DNA of 38,887 bases from the NCBI GenBank assembly GCA_002494015.1, contig DLAR01000082.1, forward strand, positions 924 through 39,810. Direction: 5' to 3'. This DNA comes from Porphyromonadaceae bacterium UBA7042. GTDB lineage: Bacteria; Bacteroidota; Bacteroidia; Bacteroidales; Muribaculaceae. A program made the position numbers and the translations under genes. The notes beneath the pieces were generated by a model. The model was given only the letters and a program-made list of their open reading frames with translations. It did no database searches and was not told the DNA's origin. Positions 1 to 7,254 of the stretch are shown piece after piece; positions within the stretch are counted from its first letter, which is position 1, and the number at the start of each line of letters is the position of its first letter.

Positions 1-438
1 TTCGGGGGAGAAAAGGAGGTTGAAGCGGCGGACACCGCGGGCGGCGTAGCGCATGTAGAGGGAGCGGCAGTAGCCGACGGGGATGGTCGACTTGATTACC
101 ATTACCGCGTCGGGGTTTACGCTGAGGACGAGGTCGATGACTTCCTCGACATGGGATGTGTCGAAGTAGTTGCGCACGGGGTCGTAGTTGGTCGGGGCGG
201 CGATTACGACGAAGTCGGCGTCGCTGTAAGCCTTTGCTCCGTCGAGCGTTGCGGTGAGGTCGAGCTTCTTTTCGGCGAGGTATTTCTCGATATACTCGTC
301 CTGAATGGGCGAGCGGCGGTTGTTGATGAGGTCGACTTTTTCGGGAATCACGTCGACTGCTGTTACGCGGTTGTGCTGCGCGAGCAGCGTGGCGATGGAG
401 AGACCGACGTATCCGGTCCCGGCAACTGCTATGTTCAT
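1..438 (-). CDS. ugd: UDP-glucose/nucleotide-sugar 6-dehydrogenase, 3' part beyond window
   Basis: The first 146 residues of a nucleotide-sugar dehydrogenase are visible; the rest lies left of the window. The protein opens MNIAVAGTGYVGLSIA, the GxGYVGL dinucleotide-binding fingerprint of the UDP-glucose/GDP-mannose dehydrogenase family. It continues with AVDVIPEKVDLIN (the acidic residue that binds the NAD ribose), VVIAAPTNYD and KSTIPVGYC, all typical of the short bacterial Ugd form. The family oxidises UDP-glucose or a related sugar to the uronic acid in the cytosol for capsule or exopolysaccharide synthesis. The start at 438 is chosen because the Rossmann motif begins at once. It lies 76 bases after the 216-residue gene and on the same strand as upxY, so it is probably the first sugar gene of a polysaccharide locus extending to the left. 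Substrate (UDP-glucose versus UDP-ManNAc or similar) cannot be settled from this fragment. Confidence 0.9.
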   Translation of the reverse strand, partial: MNIAVAGTGYVGLSIATLLAQHNRVTAVDVIPEKVDLINNRRSPIQDEYIEKYLAEKKLDLTATLDGAKAYSDADFVVIAAPTNYDPVRNYFDTSHVEEVIDLVLSVNPDAVMVIKSTIPVGYCRSLYMRYAARGVRRFNLLFSPE

Positions 439-514
439 TTTCCTGTGGGTTTAAAGTTCTGGGTTAAGGGGGGATTATGGTGAAGGGAGAATTTACGATT
501 CGCTTTTCACATTA

Positions 515-1165
515 TTAAATGGCCTTGGCGGCATGCATGAAAGAGTCGTAGGCATCGCGGACGGCCGGGGAGAGGGTCGAGGGGTCGCTGACGGTGTTGG
601 CGTTTATCCATCGGCGTTTGGCCGAAGTCTGGTCGCCCGGGATATAGGCCCACAGGTTTTCGTTGAGCATTATTGTCAGGCGGTTATAGTTTTCGACCGG
701 GGGGATGTCGGCAAAACTGTCGGCATAGCTGAGCTGGCTGCACCAGTCGCCCATCGTTCGGCAATACCAGTCGATCATCTTGGGTGGCAGGTCGGCTTGA
801 TTGTGGCGAATCTGCTTTCCGACGAGGGCGGCGACCCGGGTGGCTGAAATGCGTTTGTCGCCGTGGAGCCATGCGTCGACAAAGCGTCGACGGGCTGCGG
901 AATGCAGCTCGGGGGAGGGTGCGCGATAGTAACCCATGCGGTGCAGGATGTCGTGCAGGTCCATGAGTGTGTCAAGGCTGTCGGGGTCGGCTGTCGGCAT
1001 CATGGCGGCAATGCTGTCAGCGAGGTCGCGGACTTCGATTGCGGCAGTCTGTTCCTCGACCGAGGCACGATGGCCGTCAATCTTGCCGCCACCGGCGGTC
1101 TGATAGCGTGAAAGAAGCTGTCGGGCTTGTGAAATCAAGCTGTCAATCTCTATGGTTTCACCCAT
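515..1165 (-). CDS. Unknown protein in the upxZ position of a polysaccharide locus
   Basis: This 216-residue soluble, mostly helical protein starts at 1165, inside the last codons of the upxY-like gene (overlap 1150-1165), so the two are translationally coupled. No signal peptide or membrane segment is visible. I recognise no catalytic motif. The segment around residues 80-120 is rich in Arg and Ala, and the C-terminal half has several conserved-looking Trp residues (ids: WYCRTMGDWC, NENLWAYIPG). In Bacteroides capsule loci the gene after upxY is upxZ, whose product inhibits antitermination by UpxY proteins from other loci. This gene has the same position, but I see no convincing UpxZ sequence similarity, and it is longer than the roughly 160 residues I recall for UpxZ. 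A role in controlling polysaccharide locus choice is therefore only inferred from place. Confidence 0.7.
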   Translation of the reverse strand: MGETIEIDSLISQARQLLSRYQTAGGGKIDGHRASVEEQTAAIEVRDLADSIAAMMPTADPDSLDTLMDLHDILHRMGYYRAPSPELHSAARRRFVDAWLHGDKRISATRVAALVGKQIRHNQADLPPKMIDWYCRTMGDWCSQLSYADSFADIPPVENYNRLTIMLNENLWAYIPGDQTSAKRRWINANTVSDPSTLSPAVRDAYDSFMHAAKAI

Positions 1166-2163
1166 TTGTCAGATGTGTCGATATAATGCCGGTATTCAGC
1201 CAATAATGTGGCGTGGAAGGCTGATTTCAATTTTTCGGTTTCCGTGAGTAGGTCATATCCCTTGATTAATTGTTGCCGGTCACGGCTGACGATTGCCTGC
1301 AACAAGATGGCGAGGGCCGCCGTCACGGGATTGGTAATCGTGTGGGAAAGTTTTTTGAATCGTTCGGCCGCTTTTTCTTTGCTCTGCGTATCGCCGAGAA
1401 TGATGGCCGATGTCATTAACAGAATCTGGAGTTTGGCGTCGAGCTTGTCGTTGCGCAACGTCACTGATTCCATGCGGCGGTTGAAAATCACGAGCGGGGT
1501 TATGCTTTGCGTGGTCACTTTTCCGTTGTCCCAATCGCGCAGGGCGGCAAACAGCCGGGGTATGAAGGATTCAATCTGGTCGTAGGCTCGCTTTGTATCT
1601 TTTGCAAATTGTAACACCTTGACATACTCGGCTTTGATGTCATAGACAACGGCCGCGAGCGCGCCTGTTACTGATATGAGTATATTGCCGTTGCGGGAAC
1701 CTTTGCGGGATATATATGCGCCTGTCAGTCCGGCAAAGGGCCCCACGGCGACCTCTACGCGGTCACCTTCTTCAAGGTCGATTTCTTCAGTCGAAAAGCA
1801 TGGAATGGTCATGTTGCCGTAGAATCGGGCAATGGTTTTGAACGCCTCCATGTCGCTGTCTGAGACGGTCGCGTATCTGGTTGTGCCGGTGTGGTTTATG
1901 ATGAGTGAGAACCCGTTTGGCCGTGAGCATAAATCCTTCACGTCACCCTCGGTTCCACGCACGAAAACGTAATGAAACAACAGTGGAGTCTCCTTGCGTT
2001 TCCATTTTCCGTCCCGTTGAGTCATTTCGACAAATGTCGGGGCAAACAATTCGAGACAACCGGTTTCGTCTGACCTGTTGAACTGTTCCACGATGCATTC
2101 GGGTTTGTCTCGATGCGCGGGAGTCGGGGCGATGTAGTTTAATACATGCCATTTTATATCCAT
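1150..2163 (-). CDS. upxY: UpxY-family NusG-like transcription antiterminator with long C-terminal extension
   Basis: A specialised NusG paralogue that, in Bacteroides, lets RNA polymerase read through terminators in the leader of one capsular polysaccharide operon. From the ATG at 2163 it has 337 residues. Residues 1-110 look like a NusG N-terminal domain: the start MDIKWHVLNYIAP matches the usual 'WYVLYT' strand, and LLFHYVFVRG at 61-70 matches the 'PLFPGYVFV' strand. Residues 131-158 form a KOW motif (EEGDRVEVAVGPFAGLTGAY). About 150 mostly helical residues follow; normal UpxY proteins stop near 170-180 residues, so this extension is unusual. ATG 2163 is preferred because the NGN strand begins there; in-frame ATGs at 2181 and 2250 add an unconvincing N-terminus. 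Its product should act on the downstream ugd-containing operon. Expression is probably set by the invertible segment at 2320-2512. Confidence 0.85.
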   Translation of the reverse strand: MDIKWHVLNYIAPTPAHRDKPECIVEQFNRSDETGCLELFAPTFVEMTQRDGKWKRKETPLLFHYVFVRGTEGDVKDLCSRPNGFSLIINHTGTTRYATVSDSDMEAFKTIARFYGNMTIPCFSTEEIDLEEGDRVEVAVGPFAGLTGAYISRKGSRNGNILISVTGALAAVVYDIKAEYVKVLQFAKDTKRAYDQIESFIPRLFAALRDWDNGKVTTQSITPLVIFNRRMESVTLRNDKLDAKLQILLMTSAIILGDTQSKEKAAERFKKLSHTITNPVTAALAILLQAIVSRDRQQLIKGYDLLTETEKLKSAFHATLLAEYRHYIDTSDKWVKP

Positions 2164-2319
2164 GTTTTCGTTTCGCGGCATCGTGGACTTTTTTGACGAG
2201 AAGATATACTCCCTACTTGGCGCAATTGATTGGTTGCCTCTGATTATCAATAAGATAAAGACTTCCAGTCGTCACGCCTCCGAAAACTTTGTCAAGAAAA
2301 TAGGGTTAACAAAGTCAGT

Positions 2320-2343
2320 ATCTCTTGGAAAGAGATACTTAAA
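2320..2343 (+). repeat. Left inverted repeat of the upxY inverton
   Basis: The 17-base core ATCTCTTGGAAAGAGAT (2320-2336) is followed by one variable base and CTTAAA. The inverted copy at 2489-2512 matches at 23 of 24 positions; weaker similarity continues outward to about 2305. The core is itself a dyad: AGTATCTCTT at 2317-2326 pairs with AAGAGATACT at 2330-2339 around the centre GGA. Two inverted half-sites around a short centre are what site-specific recombinases bind. A simple hairpin role is the alternative, but it would not explain the second, inverted copy. Confidence 0.8.
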
Positions 2344-2451
2344 TTTTCGTTATAATGTGAAATATATCAAGTTAGCGATAATCCCACATTATTATATAAG
2401 TGCTTTTTGGGAGCAAGACGGTTTTGTCCCGCAAAATCAGCAATCAAAAAA

Positions 2452-2482
2452 TTGATAATATTCAATATTTTAGCTAACTTTG
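2452..2482 (+). promoter_or_regulatory. Bacteroidales-type promoter inside the invertible segment, pointing away from upxY
   Basis: TTG at 2452-2454, a 20-base spacer and TAACTTTG at 2475-2482 match the Bacteroidales sigma-ABfr consensus (TTTG or TTG near -33, TAnnTTTG near -7). No TAnnTTTG is present on the opposite strand within the segment. As read, transcription would start near 2489 and run into the right repeat and then antisense to umuC. Confidence 0.7.
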
Positions 2483-2488
2483 CAGCGT

Positions 2489-2512
2489 TTTAAGCATCTC
2501 TTTCCAAGAGAT
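2489..2512 (-). repeat. Right inverted repeat of the upxY inverton
   Basis: Read on the minus strand this is the same 24-base element as 2320-2343, with one mismatch (A to G at the 18th base). It ends 10 bases before the stop codon of umuC, so the switch sits directly against the neighbouring gene. Confidence 0.8.
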
Positions 2513-2522
2513 TGTGATTTGG

Positions 2523-3698
2523 TCAATCGCCCGGAACAAGGCTTATTGCCCCGGGAATAGAGGAATTGAGGCGGTCGAGGGTGTCCATTAACCGTCGTCG
2601 GCGGTTGAAGTCGTCAAGGTCGTCAAATAGTCCGAGTTGTACCTCGTCATCGCCAATCAGGCGGGAAAGCGTGATTCCGGCTTTTTTGTATCCATACCCT
2701 TGTTTATAGACCGCCTTGAGCAAGTTTATGGCGGCTGTTGTCAGTGTGAGAGTGTCGGAGGTCGGGGATGGAAGGGTAGTTTTGGCCGTGCCGCGGGTTT
2801 GCGGAAGATGGGGTTTAAACGGATTGGTGCGCAGGTATATGGATATTTCCCCGGCATGGCATTTCTGCCGCCGCAGCCGTCGTCCAAGAGTAGACACATG
2901 GCCGATGACAGCTTTGCGCAGAAATTCAAAATCGTAGACATCGTGTTCAAATGACCGTGAGCTTGTCAAAGAGCGTCGCTCGGGAGGGACATAGTCATGC
3001 TCGATACAAGCCTCCCCGTTAAGTTCGCGCCAAGTTCGCTGCCCGGTGATGGAGACAAGAGTGTTGACTTGGGCAAGATTCAGGGATGCAAACTGGGCCG
3101 CAGTCTTTATCCCGACCATTTTCAAGCGGTCAGCCAGTCTCGGCCCGATGCCCCAGATGTCGCTTATGTCGGTCAGCGCGATAGCCTTCTGCTGTTTTTC
3201 GTCCGTATCGATGACGCACACGCCGTTATATCCCGGATATTTTTTTGCAAACCTTGCGGCAAGTTTGGCCAGAGTCTTTGTCTGCGCGATTCCGATTGAA
3301 ACAGGAATCCCCGTTTTAAGCATGACCTCGTCAACGACATAATGCCCGAATTCCGCAATGTCGCCCAGCTGAGGCGACAGGTGGAGAAAAGCCTCGTCAA
3401 TTGAATAACACTCGATGTCTTTGACGATTGACGACAGTGTTTTCATCACTTTCAGCGATGTCTTTCGGTACAGGTCATGATGTCCGCGGATTTTAGCCAC
3501 GTTGTGAGCCTCGACAATGTCGCGTATTTTAAACAGCGGGATTCCTCGGGTGATACCGAGCCGCTTGGCTTCGTTTGACATGGCCACAACGCATCCGTCA
3601 CCGCCGCTGAGAACGATGACCGGGCATCCGTTTAGTGACGGGTCGACAACCCTTTCACATGACACAAAGAAATTGTTGCAGTCAACGAGGGCAATCAT
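2523..3698 (-). CDS. umuC: Y-family DNA polymerase, UmuC-like (Pol V catalytic subunit)
   Basis: A 391-residue error-prone translesion polymerase. The start MIALVDCNNFF holds the first metal-binding Asp (D6), and CYSIDEAF at 97-104 supplies the second acidic pair (D101/E102). Little-finger and UmuC-type C-terminal regions follow, with a likely beta-clamp peptide QLGLF at 354-358. Length is slightly below E. coli UmuC (422). The residue at the steric-gate position is Phe11, where E. coli UmuC has Tyr11. No umuD lies beside it; the upstream neighbour on the same strand is miaB, 30 bases away, so the two may be cotranscribed. I would expect it to need a UmuD-like partner encoded elsewhere, or to work alone like a DinB polymerase. 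The C-terminal QLGLFDD segment supports UmuC over DinB. Confidence 0.9.
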   Translation of the reverse strand: MIALVDCNNFFVSCERVVDPSLNGCPVIVLSGGDGCVVAMSNEAKRLGITRGIPLFKIRDIVEAHNVAKIRGHHDLYRKTSLKVMKTLSSIVKDIECYSIDEAFLHLSPQLGDIAEFGHYVVDEVMLKTGIPVSIGIAQTKTLAKLAARFAKKYPGYNGVCVIDTDEKQQKAIALTDISDIWGIGPRLADRLKMVGIKTAAQFASLNLAQVNTLVSITGQRTWRELNGEACIEHDYVPPERRSLTSSRSFEHDVYDFEFLRKAVIGHVSTLGRRLRRQKCHAGEISIYLRTNPFKPHLPQTRGTAKTTLPSPTSDTLTLTTAAINLLKAVYKQGYGYKKAGITLSRLIGDDEVQLGLFDDLDDFNRRRRLMDTLDRLNSSIPGAISLVPGD

Positions 3699-3728
3699 GG
3701 GCTTGGAGAGAATGGAGAAATCAGGAAC

Positions 3729-5090
3729 TCAAGCCAGTTCGGCAATAAGGGTCGCCGATGACGAGTCGATGACTTTCACCCTGACAGTGTCGCCGACACG
3801 GTAGTTGCCGCGAGGGAATACCACGGTCTTGTTTTGAGGGGTGCGCCCCACAAACTGCTCGCGGCTGCGTTTCGACATCCCCTCGACGAGCACGTCGAAG
3901 GTCTTGCCCACGTCGCGGGCATTGGATTCGCGTGACAATTCGTTTTGCAACGCGATCATGCGGTTCAGACGCTCGATTTTGACATCCTCGGCTATATTGT
4001 CAGGCATCATCTTGGCGGCAAGAGTGCCCGGGCGCTCCGAGTACTTGAACATGAACGAGGAATCAAAACCCACGGTGCGCATCAGGTCGAGAGTCTCTTG
4101 GAAATCCTCCTCGGTCTCGCCATGAAAACCGGTGAAAAGGTCGGTAGATATGCCGCAGTCAGGGATGCGGGAGCGGATAGCCGCGATGCGGTCGAGATAC
4201 CATTCGCGGGTGTATTTGCGGTTCATCGCTTTCAGCACGCTGTTGCTGCCGCTCTGTACCGGGAGATGGATGTGGTTGCACACGTTGTGTCGCGAAGCAA
4301 TCACGTCGATGATGCGGTCGGTCATGTCCTTGGGATGGGAGGTCGTGAACCTCACGCGCATTTCGGGCGCGGCATCGGCGACGGTGGCAAGCAACCCGGC
4401 AAAATCAAGGCTGTCACCCGTTTCGGGGTCTTTATACAGGTAGCTGTTGACATTCTGTCCCAGCAGTGTTACCTCTTTGAATCCGCGGGCGCGAAGATCG
4501 GCAAGCTCGTTGAGGATGCTTTGCGGTTCGCGGGAGCGTTCACGACCTCGGGTATAGGGAACGATGCAATAGGAACAGAAGTTGTTGCAGCCGCGCATGA
4601 TGCTTATGAATCCTGACACGGTATTCGGGCCGATGCGCACGGGTATCACGTCGCGATAGGTCTCAGTCGTGCTCAGCTCCACGTTGACAGCCTGCTCCCC
4701 GGCCTCGACAGAGGCAAAGAGGGAGGGCAGGTCGAGATAGGAGTCAGGGCCGGCCACAAGGTCTACGCCGTGGTTGGCTATCAAGTCTTCCTTGACGCGC
4801 TCGGCCATACACCCGATAACACCTATGATGAGACGCGGCATCTCCTTGGGGCGTTTGCGTCGCAACGAGTTCAGGAAAGCAAGGCGCGAAAGAATTTTTT
4901 GTTCGGCATTGTCGCGGATAGAGCAAGTGTTGAGCATTACGGCATCAGCATCTTCTACCGAGTCAGCCAAGCTGTAGCCCGCCATCTCCATAATAGACGC
5001 GACAACCTCGCTGTCGGCCACATTCATTTGACAGCCATAGGTTTCGATAAACAGCCTCAGACCGGGCCGTGGGGTGGATATATTGGTCAT
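3729..5090 (-). CDS. miaB: tRNA-2-methylthio-N6-dimethylallyladenosine synthase MiaB
   Basis: A radical-SAM methylthiotransferase that adds the 2-methylthio group to isopentenyl-A37 in tRNAs reading UNN codons. The 453 residues match the family length. Cys20 (ETYGCQMN), Cys56 (NTCSIR) and Cys94 (GCMAER) bind the auxiliary 4Fe-4S cluster. Cys168, Cys172 and Cys175 in RGCNNFCSYCIVPYTRGRE form the radical-SAM CxxxCxxC motif. The last 65 or so residues (VLVEGMSKRSREQFVGRT onward) are a TRAM RNA-binding domain. The QMN and N-terminal order distinguish it from RimO and MtaB. It starts at 5090, divergent from the small gene at 5172; umuC follows 30 bases after its stop. A shared promoter dyad sits at 5139-5157. 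Confidence 0.97.
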   Translation of the reverse strand: MTNISTPRPGLRLFIETYGCQMNVADSEVVASIMEMAGYSLADSVEDADAVMLNTCSIRDNAEQKILSRLAFLNSLRRKRPKEMPRLIIGVIGCMAERVKEDLIANHGVDLVAGPDSYLDLPSLFASVEAGEQAVNVELSTTETYRDVIPVRIGPNTVSGFISIMRGCNNFCSYCIVPYTRGRERSREPQSILNELADLRARGFKEVTLLGQNVNSYLYKDPETGDSLDFAGLLATVADAAPEMRVRFTTSHPKDMTDRIIDVIASRHNVCNHIHLPVQSGSNSVLKAMNRKYTREWYLDRIAAIRSRIPDCGISTDLFTGFHGETEEDFQETLDLMRTVGFDSSFMFKYSERPGTLAAKMMPDNIAEDVKIERLNRMIALQNELSRESNARDVGKTFDVLVEGMSKRSREQFVGRTPQNKTVVFPRGNYRVGDTVRVKVIDSSSATLIAELA

Positions 5091-5114
5091 AACGATAATT
5101 TGCAGGTGCGATTC

Positions 5115-5157
5115 TTTGTAAATCAGCGCGGAAATGATTAAATTTGTCGCAAATTTA
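5115..5157. promoter_or_regulatory. Divergent promoter region with mirrored -7 boxes between miaB and the 140-residue gene
   Basis: On the plus strand TTTG at 5115-5118, 20 bases and TAAATTTG at 5139-5146 make a full-consensus promoter for the gene at 5172 (start near 5153, short leader). The minus strand has TAAATTTG at 5157-5150, so the two -7 boxes form the perfect dyad TAAATTTG-TCG-CAAATTTA. I see no good -33 box for the minus-strand copy, so the promoter of miaB is less certain. Polymerase could not occupy both at once. Confidence 0.7.
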
Positions 5158-5171
5158 CGAAATTCCGCCCA

Positions 5172-5594
5172 ATGGAGAAACTTATTTCCGCAATAATCGT
5201 AATTGCCATCAGCGTAATCTACAGCTGGATTAAAGAGCGGTCGGCATCGCGGGAAGAGAAACGGAAACCCAGCGCGCCCCCTCCTCCCCCCGAGACCGAA
5301 TGGCCGTCAGACATATTCAATGCCGGGGCATTCGATGTCGTGCCTCTGACGGTGCCTCCCCCTGTCGAGGCTCCGGCCGAAAAGATGCCGAAACCTGAGA
5401 AACGGCACAAGAAGCACCACCAACCGATTTTGCCGGTCGAAGGTGGCCGTGTGACACCCCCTTCGGTTTTGACCGAGACAGAGTCCACAGCACCATCGCG
5501 TGTTGACGAGACTGCAAGCCCTGCGTTAGCCGCTCATTATGCCCGATGGAGGCAGTCGGTAATTGATGCCGAAGTCCTTACTCCCAAATTCTAA
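5172..5594 (+). CDS. Small membrane-anchored proline-rich protein of unknown function
   Basis: A 140-residue protein with one N-terminal hydrophobic helix (LISAIIVIAISVIYSWI, residues 4-20). It is followed by a charged stop-transfer stretch (KERSASREEKRK) and a long low-complexity region rich in Pro, Glu and Lys, including PPPPPE at 36-41. The C-terminus has a compact conserved-looking end (LAAHYARWRQSVIDAEVLTPKF). The basic residues after the helix predict a cytoplasmic tail. No enzymatic motif is visible. It has its own strong promoter (5115-5146) and is followed after 48 bases by the CoA-transferase gene, with no terminator between, so the two may form one transcript. I know no function for this family. 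Confidence 0.75.
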   Translation: MEKLISAIIVIAISVIYSWIKERSASREEKRKPSAPPPPPETEWPSDIFNAGAFDVVPLTVPPPVEAPAEKMPKPEKRHKKHHQPILPVEGGRVTPPSVLTETESTAPSRVDETASPALAAHYARWRQSVIDAEVLTPKF

Positions 5595-5642
5595 TAACCA
5601 TAATATAAGAAAACTTATCACATTTCAATAAAACATTCACAA

Positions 5643-7142
5643 ATGAGATTTCCAATTATAACCCCGCAGGAAGCCGCCGAGTTGTTCTTTGACGGCGCCA
5701 AAGTAGGTTTTTCGGGTTTTACTGCGCCCGGATCCCCCAAGGTTGTCCCCGGAGCGGTTGCTGAAAAGGCCGAACGCCTTCATGCCGAAGGAAAACCATT
5801 CAAACTCAATATATTCACCGGAGCATCGACAAGTGACCGATGTGACGGCGTGCTCGCCCGAGCCAACGCTATCGGGATGCGTACCCCCTATCAGAACCTT
5901 CCCGACCTGCGCAAGCGCATTAATTCCCACGACGCTCATTATTTTGATCTGCACCTCTCGGAACTCGCTCAGAAATTCCGTTACGGATTCTTCGGCGACC
6001 TTGACATTGCCATAATCGAGGTGTCAGACATTCAGGACGACGGCACTGTCGTTGTCGGCACCGGCGTGGGCAACGTCCCTACTTATGCGAAATATGCCAA
6101 GAAAATCATAATCGAGCTGAATGAGAAGCTGCACCATGCCCTGTATGGCCTGCACGACATTTACATGCCGCTCGACCCCCCTTACCGCAGCGAGGTGCCT
6201 ATTTTCAAACCCAGTGACCGCATCGGCTCACCCGTGTTGAAAATAGACCCTGACAAGATTGTGGGTGTCGTTTTGAGCAACAACTATGAAGGAGTTAAAC
6301 AGTTTACCGCTCCCGATGAGACAACGATGAAAATCGGCGGCAACGTGTGTGACTTCCTCATCAGCGAGTTGCGCAACGGACGCATTCCTTCGACATTCCT
6401 CCCCATCCAGTCAGGTGTGGGCAACGTGGCCAACGCCGTCCTTTACGGCCTTGCCGATGCCAAGGAAATCCCCGCATTCGAGATGTATACCGAGGTTATT
6501 CAGGATGCCGTCATCGACCTGATGAAGAAGGGCCGCTGCAAGTTTGGCAGCACATGCTCGCTGACCGTGTCCAACGATGTCGAGGATGACGTTATCAACA
6601 ATATCGACTTCTTCAAGGAAAAACTCGTCATCCGCCCCGCCGAAATATCCAACAATCCCGAGGTTATCCGCCGTCTTGGCGTAATCGCGATGAACACCGC
6701 CCTTGAAGCCGACATTTTCGGAAACATCAACTCAACCCATGTGACCGGCACAAAAATGATGAACGGTATCGGCGGCTCGGGCGACTTTACCCGCAATGCC
6801 TACCTGTCAATCTTCTCCTGCCCCTCGATTACAAAGGAAGGAAAGATTTCCAACATCGTCCCGATGGTATCGCATGTGGACCACACCGAGCACTCTGTCG
6901 ACATCCTTGTCACCGACCAGGGTGTTGCCGATCTTCGCGGCAAAGACCCCGTTCAGCGTGCCCACGAGATTATCAACAACTGTGCCCATCCCATCTATCG
7001 CGAAACATTGCGCGACTATCTCAAGCTTGCTGAAACTACCGGCGGACAGACTCCCCACACCCTCCGCGCGTCGCTTGCGTTCCACACCGAGTTCCTCACC
7101 TCGGGTGACATGCGCAATGTCGACTGGTCGAAATTTGCGTAA
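5643..7142 (+). CDS. Acetyl-CoA hydrolase/transferase family, succinate:acetyl/propionyl-CoA CoA-transferase
   Basis: A 499-residue class I CoA-transferase of the AarC/Cat1 type. It moves CoA between succinate and acetate or propionate in the cytosol, a step of the succinate-propionate fermentation typical of Bacteroidales. Family marks are the N-terminal GFSGFTAPGSPKVVP, the SGVGNVANAVLYGL stretch, the likely catalytic Glu284 in MYTEVIQDA, and the glycine-rich oxyanion loop NGIGGSGDFTRNA near residue 375. MVSHVDHTEHSVD and VADLRGKDP near the C-terminus complete the fold. Length is normal for the family. Exact donor and acceptor cannot be read from sequence. It ends 18 bases before a strong bidirectional terminator and is convergent with the hybrid sensor gene, so it is unrelated to the xylan locus in transcription. 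Confidence 0.92.
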   Translation: MRFPIITPQEAAELFFDGAKVGFSGFTAPGSPKVVPGAVAEKAERLHAEGKPFKLNIFTGASTSDRCDGVLARANAIGMRTPYQNLPDLRKRINSHDAHYFDLHLSELAQKFRYGFFGDLDIAIIEVSDIQDDGTVVVGTGVGNVPTYAKYAKKIIIELNEKLHHALYGLHDIYMPLDPPYRSEVPIFKPSDRIGSPVLKIDPDKIVGVVLSNNYEGVKQFTAPDETTMKIGGNVCDFLISELRNGRIPSTFLPIQSGVGNVANAVLYGLADAKEIPAFEMYTEVIQDAVIDLMKKGRCKFGSTCSLTVSNDVEDDVINNIDFFKEKLVIRPAEISNNPEVIRRLGVIAMNTALEADIFGNINSTHVTGTKMMNGIGGSGDFTRNAYLSIFSCPSITKEGKISNIVPMVSHVDHTEHSVDILVTDQGVADLRGKDPVQRAHEIINNCAHPIYRETLRDYLKLAETTGGQTPHTLRASLAFHTEFLTSGDMRNVDWSKFA

Positions 7143-7156
7143 CAGAATAATTATAT

Positions 7157-7196
7157 GAAAACAGTACCCCCCGGGACTCCCGGGGGGTACTGTTTT
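7157..7196. terminator. Bidirectional intrinsic terminator between CoA-transferase and hybrid sensor
   Basis: A perfect 15-bp stem ACAGTACCCCCCGGG (7161-7175) pairs with 7179-7193 around a 3-base loop, with AAAA before and TTTT after. It can stop both the rightward CoA-transferase transcript and the leftward hybrid sensor transcript. Confidence 0.92.
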
Positions 7197-7254
7197 ATAT
7201 TACGGAATCTTTCAGGCGTGTTTGTTCCGGTATCGCGATTTCTCGCGAAAAATA

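Larger units (their letters stand above)
2164..2522. promoter_or_regulatory. Intergenic region with invertible promoter segment (inverton) upstream of upxY
   Basis: This gene-free stretch of about 360 bases is A+T-rich compared with both neighbours. Bases 2320-2512 are bounded by 24-bp inverted repeats, and the 145 bases between them hold a single good promoter match. In the orientation read here that promoter points right, into the 3' end of umuC, not left toward upxY. If the segment inverted about its repeats, the -7 box would fall at about 2350-2357 on the minus strand, giving a leader of roughly 180 bases before the upxY start at 2163. Invertible promoters before upxY genes are the standard on/off switch of Bacteroides capsule loci. 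The recombinase is not in this window. That this segment really inverts is inference from layout. Confidence 0.75.

Noticed and set aside
2317..2339. Hairpin read as a terminator
   Set aside because: No T-run follows, and an inverted second copy exists at 2489-2512, which fits recombination sites better.
2162..2455. 97-codon plus-strand open frame between upxY and umuC
   Set aside because: It starts inside upxY, crosses the left inverted repeat and runs through the invertible segment; its composition is that of A+T-rich non-coding DNA and it has no recognisable motif.
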